Positions 10,143 to 22,050 of a stretch of DNA of 64,000 nucleotides are shown here, in pieces (position 1 is the stretch's first letter; every line of letters begins with the position of its first letter). Origin of the DNA: Diphasiastrum complanatum (lineage: Eukaryota > Streptophyta > Lycopodiopsida > Lycopodiales > Lycopodiaceae); the NCBI GenBank assembly GCA_029204225.1, contig CM055100.1, forward strand, positions 20,597,589 to 20,661,588. Reading direction: 5' to 3'. Under the pieces are notes generated by a model. It was not told where the DNA came from, did not search any database, and saw nothing but the letters and a program-made list of their open reading frames with translations. A program made the translations under genes and the position numbers.

Positions 10143-11738
10143 CTACTCTGCATCTGGAAATGCCTGAACTCTCTGGATGTAGGTGATAAGCTGGAAGGCT
10201 GCATCTATCTGGATGGGAGGAGTGGCAAACACAGCAAGGATGATATCGTGTGGAACCGAAGGCTTAGCCCGAATCATGCGAGCTAACATGGTGATCTGCA
10301 AACGTGAAATGTTGGCCCAATGTGAAGAGGAGAGGCCTATACACCATACCTTTGCTGCATATAAGGCTGAAGGGGTGACAAGAGTGTCAAAAAGTCTGCA
10401 CTTACTCAGAGCATCTCGAATAAACTTACGGAAACAGAACCTCTCTAACTGAACAAGGGAAGAGTGACCTTTCCCAAGTCTAGTGATAGCCACCTGTCTC
10501 ATACTGAATGTAGGACCAGTGAAGAGTACCCCCAAGTAAGTGTATGAAGGGACCACGTCTAGAGGTTGCCCGTCAAAAGTAAGCTCCTGACGCTGCATGA
10601 AAGCCCGAGAAGTGTTGAAGACCATAACTTTGGTCTTCGCCATGTTCACCCCTAGACCCCAGCATGCACATAAAGTATATAAGCAGTCCAACTGTCTTTG
10701 TAATCCCTCTCTGGTATGAGAGACTAGTACCACATCATCCACATAAAGGAGAATAGCAATCAGAATACTGTCAAGTCTACAACTGGCTCTGCCACACTGA
10801 GAAATGACCTGCTCCAACTCATCAATGTATAGTCCAAAAAGAATCGGTGAAAGAAAGCATCCCTGCTTGACCCCAATAGTACTCCAAATATGTTCAGAAA
10901 TACCACTACTATGACGAAAACAGCCCAGAACTCTCTCATAGAGAGCCATGACAGCCAGAATGATATTTGTCGAGAAGCCTAGATCATGAAGTCTCTGAAT
11001 GAGCAAGGAGCGTGGGATAGAATCAAAGGCTTTCCTGAAGTCTACAAAACAATAGTAAACCTTTTCTTTCCTGTATTTAGCTTCCTCAATAAGAGCTCGG
11101 AGGGTGAAGATGTGATCAGATGTGGAGTAATGGGCTCGGAATCCTGCCTGTCCCAATGCATGCAATCTCTTGGACTCTGCCTATGTGCTAACAACTACAG
11201 ACTGAAGGATGGTGCCATATAACTTCATGACAACATGTCCAATCATGATGGTGCGGTAGTTACCAAGGATCATGGGGTCACCATTTTTATGGATGGGATG
11301 GATGATGTTGGTGCACCAGGAGGTTGGGAAGCCCGTGACAACTGCACGGTTAAGGAGAGTGGCTAGGGTGGGGGCAAGAGTGTCGGCAGTGTGGATCAGT
11401 AACTCAGACTCAAGATCCTCAATGTCTCTGGTTCGATGAGTTTTCAGCTTCCTAATGGCCCCAAGGACCAAATCAGGAGTAAAGAAGGTAAAGTCAGATG
11501 GTCGTGGAGAGATAGAGATAGGTGTGTCTGTGGGTATGGTATTTAAGCTAGCAGCGTAGTCGGTCCAAATATGGAGGTCATTCAGGAGAGGGGGTGGGGC
11601 ACGGGGGATAAACTCACGCCAAAAGGCACCAGAGGAAGAGCTGAGGAGAAGGTCCACAAGTCGTTTTCCTTCAGAGTCATCATAGGCACGTTTTTTACGA
11701 CGGAGTGTATGGTTATATGATTGATGTGAGGAGCACAA
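10143..11738 (-). pseudogene. LINE-1 reverse transcriptase
   Basis: One reading frame of about 530 codons broken by a single TAG at 11181-11183. The N-terminal part has the HPIHKNGDP and LGNYRTIMIG fingers motifs. The palm has the VDFRKAFDSIPR Asp, KQGCFLSPILFGLYIDELE, and the catalytic YVDDVVLVS near 10735. This is the L1-like RT that primes synthesis on nicked chromosomal DNA. The thumb region continues to about 10150. Confidence 0.85.
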
Positions 11739-11929
11739 GAGATGGGGAAAATGGAAACGAGCATGAGTGACAGCTTGGTGAAGGGAGTGGCATTCCGCAT
11801 CATACCATGGTGGACGAAGAGGGTGAGGCGAATGAGGTGGTTTGATGTTGTGAGGTTTAGATGGGAAGGCCAGGGAGGCAGCAATATGAAGAGAGGTGGT
11901 GAGGAAGGCAGCTTGAGATTCCAGTGAAC

Positions 11930-12860
11930 CGTTATGGGGAAAAGAGTGGAGTAATGAGGCAAGGGACTCTTGGTAGAATGGTGCATAAAGGGAATGGAAT
12001 GTGTATCGGGGTGCACGAGGTAGAGTGGAGTGGGATGGGGATATAGGGGGGGGGGCGGGAGGTGGCCAATAGCAAAGGAAAGGAACGAATGATCAGAGAG
12101 AGTAGTGGGGGAAATATGAAAACTGTGAATGAGGGGAATATAGGATGGTGACCCCATGAGGTAATCAACAACACTATGACCGCCGCTATGAGGGTGACAA
12201 GTCAGAATCAGGCCAGTAAGATAGGCCATTATAGATGGATAATTCATGTGCCTCACCGAACTGTAATAAGTGCTCACCATATGCTGTAATAGGTCCTAGT
12301 CTATCCTTAGAGATCTTGGTGACTCCCATACTATCACTGTCAAGGGCATGAACTCGAAGCTGGTCTGTAGTGTCATGAAACTCAATTTGTCGTGAAGCGG
12401 TTCTGGCATTAAAATCCCCTGTGAGGAAAATATGCCCCCGCTCTGCAAATCAGATGATATCCAATGAGATATCCAGGTAAGGTAATCCAATACCATCGGC
12501 AAAAGAGGAAGACTCTGGAGGAAATAGCATGCTGCAATAAAGATCTCCCTGTCCAAGCCGATATCCCGTCCAGTAATGCGAATCCAGATGTAGCGTACAT
12601 GCTCATCATGTCTGATAAACTCAAGCATCTGATGAAGGGACTCTCTGTAGAGACAAGCCACCCCACTAGAACCTCGGCCACTAGTTGATCTAGTCTCAGA
12701 TCTGTATACCGAATCCCATCTATATCTGGGAAAAGTGGGTAGTCCACGCTCCTAACTCTCATGAGTCTCCATGAAAAGCAGTAGGTCTCGTCCAATAATG
12801 AAGTCAATCAAGTCACCTGCTGTGGAGGATGAATGGATGTCGTCGCAATTCCATACTCCA
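11930..12860 (-). pseudogene. LINE-1 AP-type endonuclease
   Basis: Assembled from more than one frame. Motifs of the exonuclease-endonuclease-phosphatase fold are visible in order: METHES (catalytic Glu), IFIAACYFP, GDFNARTASRQIEFHD, HSVVDYLMGSP and TLSDHSFLSF with the catalytic His. The enzyme would nick target DNA for target-primed reverse transcription. Stops and frameshifts separate several motifs. Confidence 0.75.
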
Positions 12861-12961
12861 ATCTGGAGATGGTGCGGATGGGGCCCCGGGGTGCTCCCAA
12901 ACCTGGGGACCCCAAAAGCCTAGCGCTGGGAGCTGCTAGGGGTGCCAACAATAAATCGTAC

Positions 12962-13429
12962 CTATCCATCCCGGTAGATAGCCCGTTTGCCAGACGCTCG
13001 GGCCTCTTGAAAGGCCTTATGCCTCTCCTCAACCTGGATGTAAGTAAGATCATTGTCCATGAATATGGTGGTGCCGCGTAGCTTGGATCTACAACACAAA
13101 GCCTCTCTACGGCTGGCTAAGGATGTGAAACGGATGATCAGGGTAGATGCATCTCTACTGGTCCTCCAAGCTGTATCTAGCCCATATGTCTCATGTCCAA
13201 GGGTGGTCTCAAGAAACCTCGTAGCTTCGGTCATGGCATCCTGTGTATCTGGTATTCCGCGAACTCTGATGTTATGTGCTTTTTGTTCTCTTGACCGCTC
13301 TTCCGAGATTGTAGCTGAAGAAAAGAGCTCAGTGGATTTGGAGGGGGTATACAGGATGTGTGCAGTAGCTGAAGGAGCTGTAAGATCCTGGGAGGTAGGA
13401 AGAGGAAGGAGGCCAGTAGGAGTGGTCAA
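12962..13429 (-). pseudogene. LINE-1 ORF1-like RNA-binding protein
   Basis: 155 codons, open. The middle part reads AHNIRVRGIPDTQDAMTEA then FLETTLG and later LRGTTIFMDNDLT, VEERHKAF. This is the arrangement of the RRM-like core of L1 ORF1 proteins (NIRI-GIPE type), which coat the element RNA. It lacks a clear coiled coil in what remains, so the N terminus may be missing. Confidence 0.55.
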
Positions 13430-13444
13430 ATTAATCCGAGAAGA

Positions 13445-14285
13445 AGAAGAGGAAGAGGCCCATGCCCCTACTGCATATAATGATGTGGGGGTAACAATGG
13501 TATCAAAAAGCCCACACTTATTCAGAGCGTCCCGAATAAAGCTTTTAAAACCTCTCTAATTGGACAACGGGAGCGTGTCCCTTCGAAAGTTTAGCTATAG
13601 CTACATGTCTCATACCAAATATAGAACCAGTAAAAAGAACCCCTAGATAAGTGTATGAGGATACAACCTCAATGAAGCTCATGTCTCTGCATGAAGGCCC
13701 CAGATGTATTGAAGACCATAACCTTGGTCTTCGCAGAGTTCATCTGCATAAGGGAGAATGACAATTGAAATATCTCCAAGTCTGCAACCTATACCACCAC
13801 TCTGCTCAATGACTCTCTCAAGCTCATCAATATATAACCCAAATAGTGTGGGTGAGAGAGAGCAATCCTGCTTCACCCCAATGGTGCTCCATGTATGCTT
13901 TGAGATGCCTATATCACTCTGAAAGCAGCCAAGAACTCACTCATTAAGTGCCATCACTACTAGAACTGTATCAGTGGAAACCAAGATCCCATAACCTCTG
14001 GATGAGAACAGAACGTGGAATAGAATCAAAGGCTTTCATGAAGTCAACAGAACAATAATTAACCCTGTCTCCTATATCTAGCTTCCTCAATAATAGCTTG
14101 AAGAGCGAAGACATGGTTTGTGGTAGAATAATGAGCTCGAAAAGCTGCTTGGCCCAAAGCATGGAATCTCTTAGTCTCAACCTCAAAACCAACTGCCAAC
14201 TGAAGAATAGTACCATAAAGCATCTCATAACGTGCCCAATCATGATAGTACGATAGTTACCAGGATTCATAGTAATAGGCAATGG
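13445..14285 (-). pseudogene. LINE-2: RT fragment of an older LINE
   Basis: Collinear with LINE-1 RT: NPGNYRTIMIGHV, CSVDFMKAFDSIPRS (with Cys for Phe or Tyr before Ser), MKQDCSLSPTLFGLYIDELE. The catalytic motif is damaged (LPYADE in place of YVDD), with a deletion of the sequence following it. Many stops. More diverged than LINE-1, hence older. Confidence 0.7.
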
Positions 14286-15600
14286 AAAACAAGTAACTGA
14301 ATCATTATTTAACCTGAGTTGCAGCTGTATTCTTGATTATTGTATCCTTAACCATTCTAAATTCACATTATTAACCATGAACCAGAGGACATGACAAGGT
14401 CATCCTTCCCTAAAAAATAGGAGATCTATGAAATATCAATGCTTTCAGCTCTAAATATATTTCAAAAGCAGCCACTCGTTTGCATGATCAGAATATGTCT
14501 CAATAGATTTTGAAAATCTGAAATTTTTAGATGATTCAATTTTGCAATTGATGGTAAAACAATAAACTAGAATGTCAAGAGGAACAAACATCAGCAGGTT
14601 CATTGCCCGGATGGAAAGGTTGTGCAGAGAATCTTTCAGACCAAAAGATGTGCCATTTTTCCCAGTCGATGTGATTCACAAAAGGTTTCTGAGCAAGTCT
14701 TGATAGAACCTGCATCCATCATTAGTAGAAAAAAGCATACCATAAAATCGAAAATCTCAAGGAGAGGATTAGACTTCATCCATCAATCAACTGTGGAAAG
14801 AAGTCATGCAAAGCTAATAGAAACTTATTGATCTAGTGTGATAATTAAGAAAAACTCTCATGCAACAAAAAAAACAAAACAAAGAAGCATAACAGTCACT
14901 GAAAAATTTTTGCCGTCTGATACATTAGAATACTGCTTGCCACAATTGTGAAGTGTGTGATAATGAAGATAGACTCTCATGCAACTAAAAAAAACAAAGA
15001 AGCATTACAATATGACAGGTCTGAAAAGCTAGAAAACATGGCTTTACAAGCATGCTGAGTGACGGCATTATACTTCTATCCTAGTTCAAAAAGATCATCC
15101 CTGCTAGTTATGCAGTTGACAAGACAAGATTATGTTTCATCAATGGTATCATTGCAAATACAATGTATAAACAATTATCAAAGCTCAAGAGCCAACATTT
15201 CTTGACTGAAATGGATTTTGATAATCCCAATGTGCAAATGAACATATCACCAGCACATAGTCACCATGCCTGGAAGCCCGCAAGTTACATCACACATCTC
15301 TACTTGAAGGCACTTGCTTTACAAATTACTGGAATTTCCCTGCCTCCCGGCCTCATGCAGTAGTTGCTAGTTTGACCGAAAAACTGCAGTCCCGACAACC
15401 CAAGCATCACAACTCCAAACTTTTATGGGATCACTGCATATTTGCAAGGCTATACAAACCTAAGTACTAGTATATACTCAAGGAGTTACCTTTTCTAGGG
15501 TATTAAAATGACTGGATCAGTGGGTCAATCACTTGATTACTTAGCGATCGCTTGTTTTTAGAGTAATTAAACTAGCAATAAGAAGGCCAATTCTGAAAGC
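14286..15600. other. No recognised gene; unique-looking AT-rich DNA
   Basis: Only short open frames. A word of about 45 bases containing CTCTCATGCAAC and ACAAAGAAGCAT occurs twice, near 14850 and 14968, as a local direct duplication. Nothing else recognised. Confidence 0.5.
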
Positions 15601-15621
15601 ACCTCCAAATAATTGATAGTG

Positions 15622-15627
<6 letters not shown>

Positions 15628-15665
<38 letters not shown>
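15628..15665. repeat. TA/TATG microsatellite
   Basis: A TA run followed by TATG units, immediately before a GC-rich module. Confidence 0.8.
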
Positions 15666-15669
<4 letters not shown>

Positions 15670-15957
15670 AAGGAAGCGGACCCTGCGTCCAAACGCGCGT
15701 CCGGACGCACGTCCGTGTCTGCATCCGCGTCCGGGCGCGGACGCGGACACTCTTATTTTATTTTATTTTTTTTGAAAAAAATTTACTGTTAAATAGCATT
15801 AAAAACACAAAAAAATAAAAATTAAAAAAATAATCGGACGCGTACAACCCCGCATCCGGGGGGCGGACGCATCCGGGTCCGGGGGGCGGACGCATCCGGG
15901 TCCGGACGCCGGACGCGGACGCGGAATGTCCGGCCCGGACCCTCATGTCTGTAAATT
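15664..15957. mobile_element. Small element with GC-rich GGACGC/GCGTCC ends
   Basis: Two GC-rich arms (15664-15752 and 15836-15957) flank an AT-rich middle. The right arm, reversed, begins CATGAGGGTCCGGGCC and matches the 5' end of hAT-B2 at 44213 over about 120 bases. It is therefore probably a short non-autonomous derivative of hAT-B. No clear target duplication found. Confidence 0.45.
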
Positions 15958-16021
15958 AAATAATATGTATACATCATAGATCCAGCGGTACCAGGATCTG
16001 CAGATCCCGGTACCGCGGTAC

Positions 16022-16042
16022 CATAATATATATATTTATTCA

Positions 16043-16094
<52 letters not shown>
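16022..16094. repeat. TA microsatellite inside the hAT-A1 5' region
   Basis: About 70 bases of mostly TA directly after the GGTACC palindrome block and before the transposase gene. Confidence 0.9.
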
Positions 16095-16099
<5 letters not shown>

Positions 16100-19071
16100 T
16101 TAACCCTATTCCCCCCCCCCTCGCTTCATCTCTCCCTGCCCATCGCGCCCTCTTCCTACTGTCTGCGCCCTCCTCGCCATCACACTGTCTTCGCGTTGCA
16201 CAGATCCCCTCCTATTGCTATTTCGGCCATTGTTGTGGTTTTTCCAGCCTTCCGCCTCCTATCGCACTCACGATCATCTCTACCTTTTTTCCCCATTCCT
16301 TCTACAGAAATGGTGCATTCCAACCCTGCCGATCTGGGACGAGGTGGACATTGTCAGGCGGGTTCCCGACAAGTCCAACAAGTCTGGTGCAAAGATCGTG
16401 CGTTGTCGATATTGCATGGTCGAGTTCGTTGCCACACTCACTCGCCTTAAAGGCCACCTGCTCGGTGCACGCGCCAAAAATGGTCGCACACTGAATGATG
16501 CCCCTTGTGCCAGCATGTCCGTCCCCATCAAGCAGCGACTTCTGGACACCTACGGGCCACGTCTTGTGGCGGGGGAGAACACCATTTCGGAGGGTGTTCT
16601 CCGGTTTTGCACCGCTCCTTACGTGGTTGACCCCGAGTTGTTGCCTGCTTGGCTAGCACACACGAGGAGAAGGAGTGCATCCTCGTCCAATCCCACTGCC
16701 CCTCATCCCCCTCAGATGGTTCTGCCACACGCACCCCCATCTACACCCATTCCGGTGGATCCCATCCCATCGCGTCCGCTAGTTGTCACTGCGGTTCCAC
16801 CACCATCTGCTGTTGCTCGCACTCCCCCAGTTTACGACTTTCTCATGGACTCTCCGCCACCCGAGCAGGCCCAAGATGCTAGTGACGAGGCCTTCAAGGA
16901 TGTTGAGGAGATCCCTTCCTCCCTCCCTTCCCATCCGGATGTATCCCATGCCAGATGTTGCCTCTCCACCAGTGCACCCCACTTATGCTGCTGCACCCAT
17001 CCCTGCCAGTGCATCCCACTCTCCCCATTCCACGTCTACAGCCGATGCATCCACTAGCGCCCAGCCTGTCGCGTCATCATCCATTCCCGTCACGGTTGGT
17101 GCACCGTGCTGGAGGTCCGCTACCCCTCGCCCAGCAGGGAAAGTTCTAAGGCAGCAGAGCATTCGCGGCGGGCATCAGCCGCACATGGACAAAGAGGCCA
17201 CAGAGGCCGTGGCCAGTCTGATTCATGAAATGAACCTTCCATTTGCCATCACCGACTCTGAGCCCTTCAGAAGGGCCTTCCGCCTTGCACAGTCTGTCAG
17301 TCCTAGCTGGAGAGTCCCTAGTTCAAAGGTTGTCCGCACACACATGCTGAGGGATAGGGTCGAGTCCTTGTCTAGAGAGATGGAGCCTCTACGCCGCCAC
17401 TGGGCCACTTATCGTTGCAGCATCATGTCCGATGGCTGGACTGATGTCAGGAGGAGGCCGATCCTCAACATCTTGCTTTTTGAGGGCCATGGATTGCAGC
17501 AGGGGGGGGAGAGTCATATCTGCAGAGTTCATGTTTGATTTCATCAGGTCTTCCATCCTGTCCATAGGCCCACAGCATGTCGTCACGATGGTGACGGACA
17601 ATGCCACCAACTGCATTCAGATGGGTGTCCTGCTAGAGGCCGAGTTCCCTCACATCGTTCATACCCCTTGTGCAACGCACGGCATAGACCTTCTGATGGG
17701 GGACATAGGTGCACTTCCCTGGGTTAGAGCCATCGTCCGTGAGGTCCTCTTCCTGGTGACTTTTGTCACCAGGAAGAGGCATGTTCTTGCCATGTTTAGG
17801 GTGTTCAGCCATCTGGACCTTCGTAAGCAAGCCCCCACACGCTTTGCATTCGACTTGGTGGTCATCGACCGTTTGATCAAGTGTAGGGCGCAGCCTCTAC
17901 AGATGGTTGCCAGTGATCTTTGGCGTGCCAGTACGTTTCAGCGCACAGAGGATGGGGAGCACTTTTCTTCCACAGTGAGGGGAGACCAGTTCTGGAGGGA
18001 TGCACAGACATTTTCAGGACTCCTTCGACCACTCTACATTGTGCTCCGCATGGCTGACAGCGAGGGGTCCACACTTGGACTGGTGTATGAGCTCATGGAC
18101 TGGATTGGACAATTCCTGCAACTGCCCATCATGCAGCCAGAGAGGTAAGCAGTATAGTAATGTAATTGGTCTTTATCTTTTCAGTAGTTGCTAGTTTGTT
18201 TTTTGTCGATGTTACGTTTTTCCGTAATGCCCTAAACCACATGTCTCTCACCTGCAGGATGACCGAGCTAAAGTTCATTTGAGAGACGCGGTGGAACTAC
18301 TTCCACAGGAGTATCCACAGCGTTGCACACATACTGCATCCCCTCTTCCTCTCTCCGACACAGATCAGAGACAAGGAGCTTGAGGCGGATTGGCTCGAGT
18401 ACATTCACAGGGTGGGTCCACGCATTGGTTTGGATCCTATCTGGCTCATGGAGAAGCTAGCTGCATTTCGTTTTGGCATGGGCACGTTCGGCCACCCGGC
18501 TGCTGAGGATCCAGAGAGGAGGCAGCTGCCCATTACTTGGTGGACCATGTTCGGTAGCACCTATCCCTCCATATAGCGTCTTGCACTGCGTGTCCTTTCT
18601 CAAGTATGCATCTCATTTCATCCTCCATTGTTGTGTTTCGTTGATGTTCCACCCGTGCACATGTGCTGAACCATTTCATTGCACGTACCACAAGATTGCG
18701 CTGCCTCAGTATGTGAGCGTAATTCGAGCACATGGGCACTCATTCACACGAGGAGAAGAAACAGGTTGTCAATGAGTCAGTTGGAGTGGTTGGTGTTCTG
18801 TAGCACCAACGCACGTCTCGCCAGGAAACTTCTGACCATTACGAGCGCATTGCAGGTGATAAGCTATTCTCCCATAGCATGTTGGTTGACGGCTGGTACG
18901 TTGGTTTCATTTCGTGATCAAGTTGTCTCTCTAACATGCAAATTTTAAACCTTGCAGACGAAGATATCTGATTTCGAGTGCCAGGTTGACTTGCCTACGG
19001 ACAGCACACATCCCATGCCTGCAGATGACTTGGGCACACAGTTGATGGCAGAGAGAGAGGGAGCTTGTCGA

Positions 19072-19074
<3 letters not shown>

Positions 19075-19159
<85 letters not shown>
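19075..19159. repeat. GA microsatellite within transposase coding sequence
   Basis: About 42 GA units. It reads as alternating Glu-Arg in one frame. The same place in A2 (36390-36405) has a few units, and A3 is deleted there, so this is an expansion specific to A1. Confidence 0.9.
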
Positions 19160-19164
<5 letters not shown>

Positions 19165-19742
19165 GCTTGAGCACAGAGAGCCTCCATTGTATGAGGCAGA
19201 TGAGCCAGTGTCAGAGAATGAGCAGGATGAGGATGAGCCCATTTGGGTTGTGTTCGCTAGATCAGAGTGGGATGAGGCATATGATACAGGTGTTTGGGCA
19301 CACGCCGAGAGCAGGGGTCACAGGTGCATCACGTGGTAGAGGTGGGGCACATGCCACAGATTATACCGGGAGACAGGGAGGGCACACAGGGGGGGCCAGT
19401 GGCATACCTTCTTATATTATGATGGACGAGGCTCTTGATAGAGGGTAGAGTGATTTGGGTTTACCTTTTGCAGCTGCCTGGATGCGTGCATCACAGAGTC
19501 ATAGGCATTACTACGACAGCACACCAGAGGAGACACCAGATGACTTTGATTGTACCGATTGGGAGGCCATGCAGGTTCCACATGGTGCACAGGATGAGGC
19601 ACGAGATGAGGCAGGGGATGATCCAGAGGATGGTGCCCATGATGAGTCCCAGAGCCCAGAACATTTGTATTCGGATACCCAGCTGGACGACTTGATTGCC
19701 ACGTTGGATTCAGAGGCCCAACAGATGCCGAGCGTCAGGGCG

Positions 19743-19747
19743 CCCCC
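19743..19747. other. Left target-site duplication of the copia insertion (CCCCC)
   Basis: Five C residues abut the left LTR and are repeated at 22448-22452. The uninterrupted site in A2 (near 36885) has a single CCCCC. Confidence 0.8.
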
Positions 19748-20146
19748 TTAAGATTTACAAGACCTAGCTATGGAGTATCTTAACTCAAATGCTAGATCAA
19801 CTATGAAAGCTTGAGAAACTTGGCTATGGAAAATATCACACACAAGGAGAATTGCATGAGCATCTCACAAACTCAAAAGTCTCAAGAAGAAATGAATTGC
19901 TAGAGAGAGAGAGGAGGGCGTGGGTCCTCCAAATCCCTTGTGAGGCAAGCACCTCCTTTACATGCATGGAAAGTCTAGGTGTCAACCATAGGAGTGAGCT
20001 ACTTGGCCAAGTGGGCCACTTGCAATAATTTACATAACTTACAAAAGGGGTCTCATGCATTTAATTAAAACATGCCCCATGAGTTATGTACAACTTAACT
20101 AATGCATAGCCAAAAGGGGGGGTAAAATAGGCATTACTCTTCAACA
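19748..20146 (-). repeat. 3' LTR of copia-N
   Basis: 399 bp. On the minus strand it starts TGTTGAAGAG. The terminal CA is altered by a single base (plus strand TTAAG versus TGAAG in the other LTR). Confidence 0.92.
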
Positions 20147-20255
20147 GCCCCCCTTAATGGCAATTTTATTCAGACTGACACCCAACAAAGTTCTGAACTT
20201 TTCAAACTTATCTTTACTAAGTGGTTTAGTAAAAATATCAGCTATCTGGTCATTG
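20147..20255 (-). pseudogene. RNase H C-terminal remnant and polypurine tract of copia-N
   Basis: Minus-strand reading gives DQIADIFTKPLSKDKFEKF and LLGVSLNKIA, the characteristic end of Ty1/copia RNase H. It is followed by AAGGGGGGC at 20155-20147, the plus-strand primer tract next to the LTR. It shows that a full pol was once present and was removed by internal deletion. Confidence 0.85.
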
Positions 20256-21581
20256 GTGTCTAGTATCCCTTGCAGACAAGGCCTCTTGGCTAGGAATGGT
20301 TGTGAAAAGCTTGTAAAGACCTCCTTCTTGGATTCCCTTGGCTACCACCTTGAACTTCTGATCTTTGTCTTTTACCAAACATGTAGAATCATCAAACTCT
20401 ACCACCATGTTCTGTTTGGTAATGGCACCAACAGATAGCAAGTTCTTAGCCAACCCTGGTACATGCAACACACTTTTAATTTCCTTCACCTCACCTGATG
20501 ACAGCTGTACTGCAACTGTGCCTTTGCCCCTCACCATACGTGTAGAATTATCTCCAAGGCAAACATGCTGACCATCTTTTGTCTCCTCATAGGTGCTGAA
20601 CCAATCTTTATGAGGTGTCATGTGCTTTGAGGCTCCAGAATCAATGTACCATCCACCAAATGTGGATTCACATGATAGGGCTGCAGTGAATAGCTCAAGC
20701 ACACCAGATTGCTCCTCTGCAACTTTGTCAACAAAGTGACCCTGCTGGTTCTTTCCCTTCTTCTGATCACTTTGCTTCTTCCTGCATTCAAAGGCAAAAT
20801 GCCCATACTTACCACAATAGTTGCAGTTGCCCTTCCTCTTGGGTGTAGATGAGGAATTGGTGCTTGACTCCTCTCCAACCTGTAACTTGGACACTTGCTG
20901 CTCCAAGCTTTGCTTTGAGTTCTTCTTTTTGCCTTTGCCTTTCTTCTGAAAGTTTTGCTTCTTCTTAGAAGCAAATGCAAGCTCTGGATTATCTTCCCTT
21001 TCAGAAAGATTCTTCCTTCTCATCTCCTCCTGTAAAAGAAGACCACGTAACTCCCCAAAGGTCGGGAGTTTCTCCCTAGCAGAAAGGGACATCACATAGT
21101 CTTGATAGTTGAATGACAAGTTGTTCAAGACTATGGGAACAATACTCTTGTCACTTACTTTCTCTCCAACTGAAGCAAGCTGATCCATTAGGTCCTTGAC
21201 CTTTGTAATATGATCACCAATTGTTGCACCTGCTTCCATCTTGAGAGTATGTAACCTGTTTTGCAAATACACCAGCTTGGCTGAATCCACTGTTTCAAAC
21301 ATAGACTTCAGAATTGTCCAAGCATCAGCTGCATCCCTTGCATTGCAAATGTGAGGAATAATATTGTCCTTGACAGAAAGATTGATTATCCTAGCTTTAT
21401 GTCTCCTGTTCATGTAGTCCTTCGATTCAGGATCAGATGTTGGTACAGGTTCTGTACGTGTCATCACCTCCCAGCAATTCTTGTCCATCAAGATATTAGC
21501 TATCTTGAACTTCCACACTCTGTAGTTTGTGCCATCTAGTTTGCTAGATTCACCCAGCAAACTCTCCCCAAGACTTGCCAT
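20250..21581 (-). CDS. copia-N gag-protease polyprotein
   Basis: Intact 443-codon frame. Residues 1-190 are the UBN2-type copia gag with LDGTNYRVWKFKI near the start and EVMTRTEP. A Lys-rich linker follows. Residues 253-266 are a CCHC zinc knuckle (CNYCGKYGHFAFEC), which packages RNA. Residues 312-320 are the protease active site (YIDSGASKH). A partial pre-integrase segment ends near GGLYKLF. The frame runs out at the pol deletion. Gag could still form particles, so the element may be mobilised with RT supplied in trans by a full-length relative. The start is the first Met after the leader. Confidence 0.9.
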   Translation of the reverse strand: MASLGESLLGESSKLDGTNYRVWKFKIANILMDKNCWEVMTRTEPVPTSDPESKDYMNRRHKARIINLSVKDNIIPHICNARDAADAWTILKSMFETVDSAKLVYLQNRLHTLKMEAGATIGDHITKVKDLMDQLASVGEKVSDKSIVPIVLNNLSFNYQDYVMSLSAREKLPTFGELRGLLLQEEMRRKNLSEREDNPELAFASKKKQNFQKKGKGKKKNSKQSLEQQVSKLQVGEESSTNSSSTPKRKGNCNYCGKYGHFAFECRKKQSDQKKGKNQQGHFVDKVAEEQSGVLELFTAALSCESTFGGWYIDSGASKHMTPHKDWFSTYEETKDGQHVCLGDNSTRMVRGKGTVAVQLSSGEVKEIKSVLHVPGLAKNLLSVGAITKQNMVVEFDDSTCLVKDKDQKFKVVAKGIQEGGLYKLFTTIPSQEALSARDTRHQ

Positions 21582-22035
21582 GCTAAAATCTGTGCTTAAA
21601 ACAGAAGCTCAACTTGAAAAAGATCAGAAAAGAACAGCTTCCAGCAACAAGGGTTTAACCCCAAACTAGGGTATGTAGCCACTTCAAGGCAACCCTTCAG
21701 CTCCTGCTTTTGTCTTTGCCACTTGGTGTGGCCTCATTAGCACAAGCACTAGGCCCCACTGGAACAGAAACCAGAAGCCCCTACAGAAAGTGCGCCCTAC
21801 TTTTGTGTAAGCTCCTCCAGAAAGACTCCCCAAAACTTAGCCAGATTTAGAAAGTTTTTGGATCATCCCACTCCCCTTGCCAATAGCTCTCCAACAGTGC
21901 AAGACTCCACCTGATCTGACACCTGTAGATCAAATGCTCCCTCTTTCAAGATTGAGGTGCTTGTAGAAGATGAGAATCTTCTCAAGAATCTAACCACTGA
22001 AGTTTCTCTCACTCACAGACTCACAGGCTAGACAA

Positions 22036-22050
22036 CCTGCTCTGATACCA
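22036..22050 (-). promoter_or_regulatory. copia-N primer-binding site
   Basis: Minus strand TGGTATCAGAGCAGG directly after the 5' LTR, complementary to the 3' end of initiator Met-tRNA. Confidence 0.9.

Larger units (their letters stand above)
9058..13440 (-). mobile_element. LINE-1: near-complete non-LTR retrotransposon, decayed
   Basis: About 4.4 kb on the minus strand containing, in order, an ORF1-like protein (13429-12962), an AP-type endonuclease (about 12860-11930), reverse transcriptase (11738-10143), a zf-RVT tail (about 10010-9516) and a 3' UTR ending in a hairpin and a GAAA-rich tract (9086-9058). Frames are interrupted several times, so it is not active. It lies between LINE-3 and the older LINE-2 fragment, and may have inserted into one older copy represented by both. 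Confidence 0.8.
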
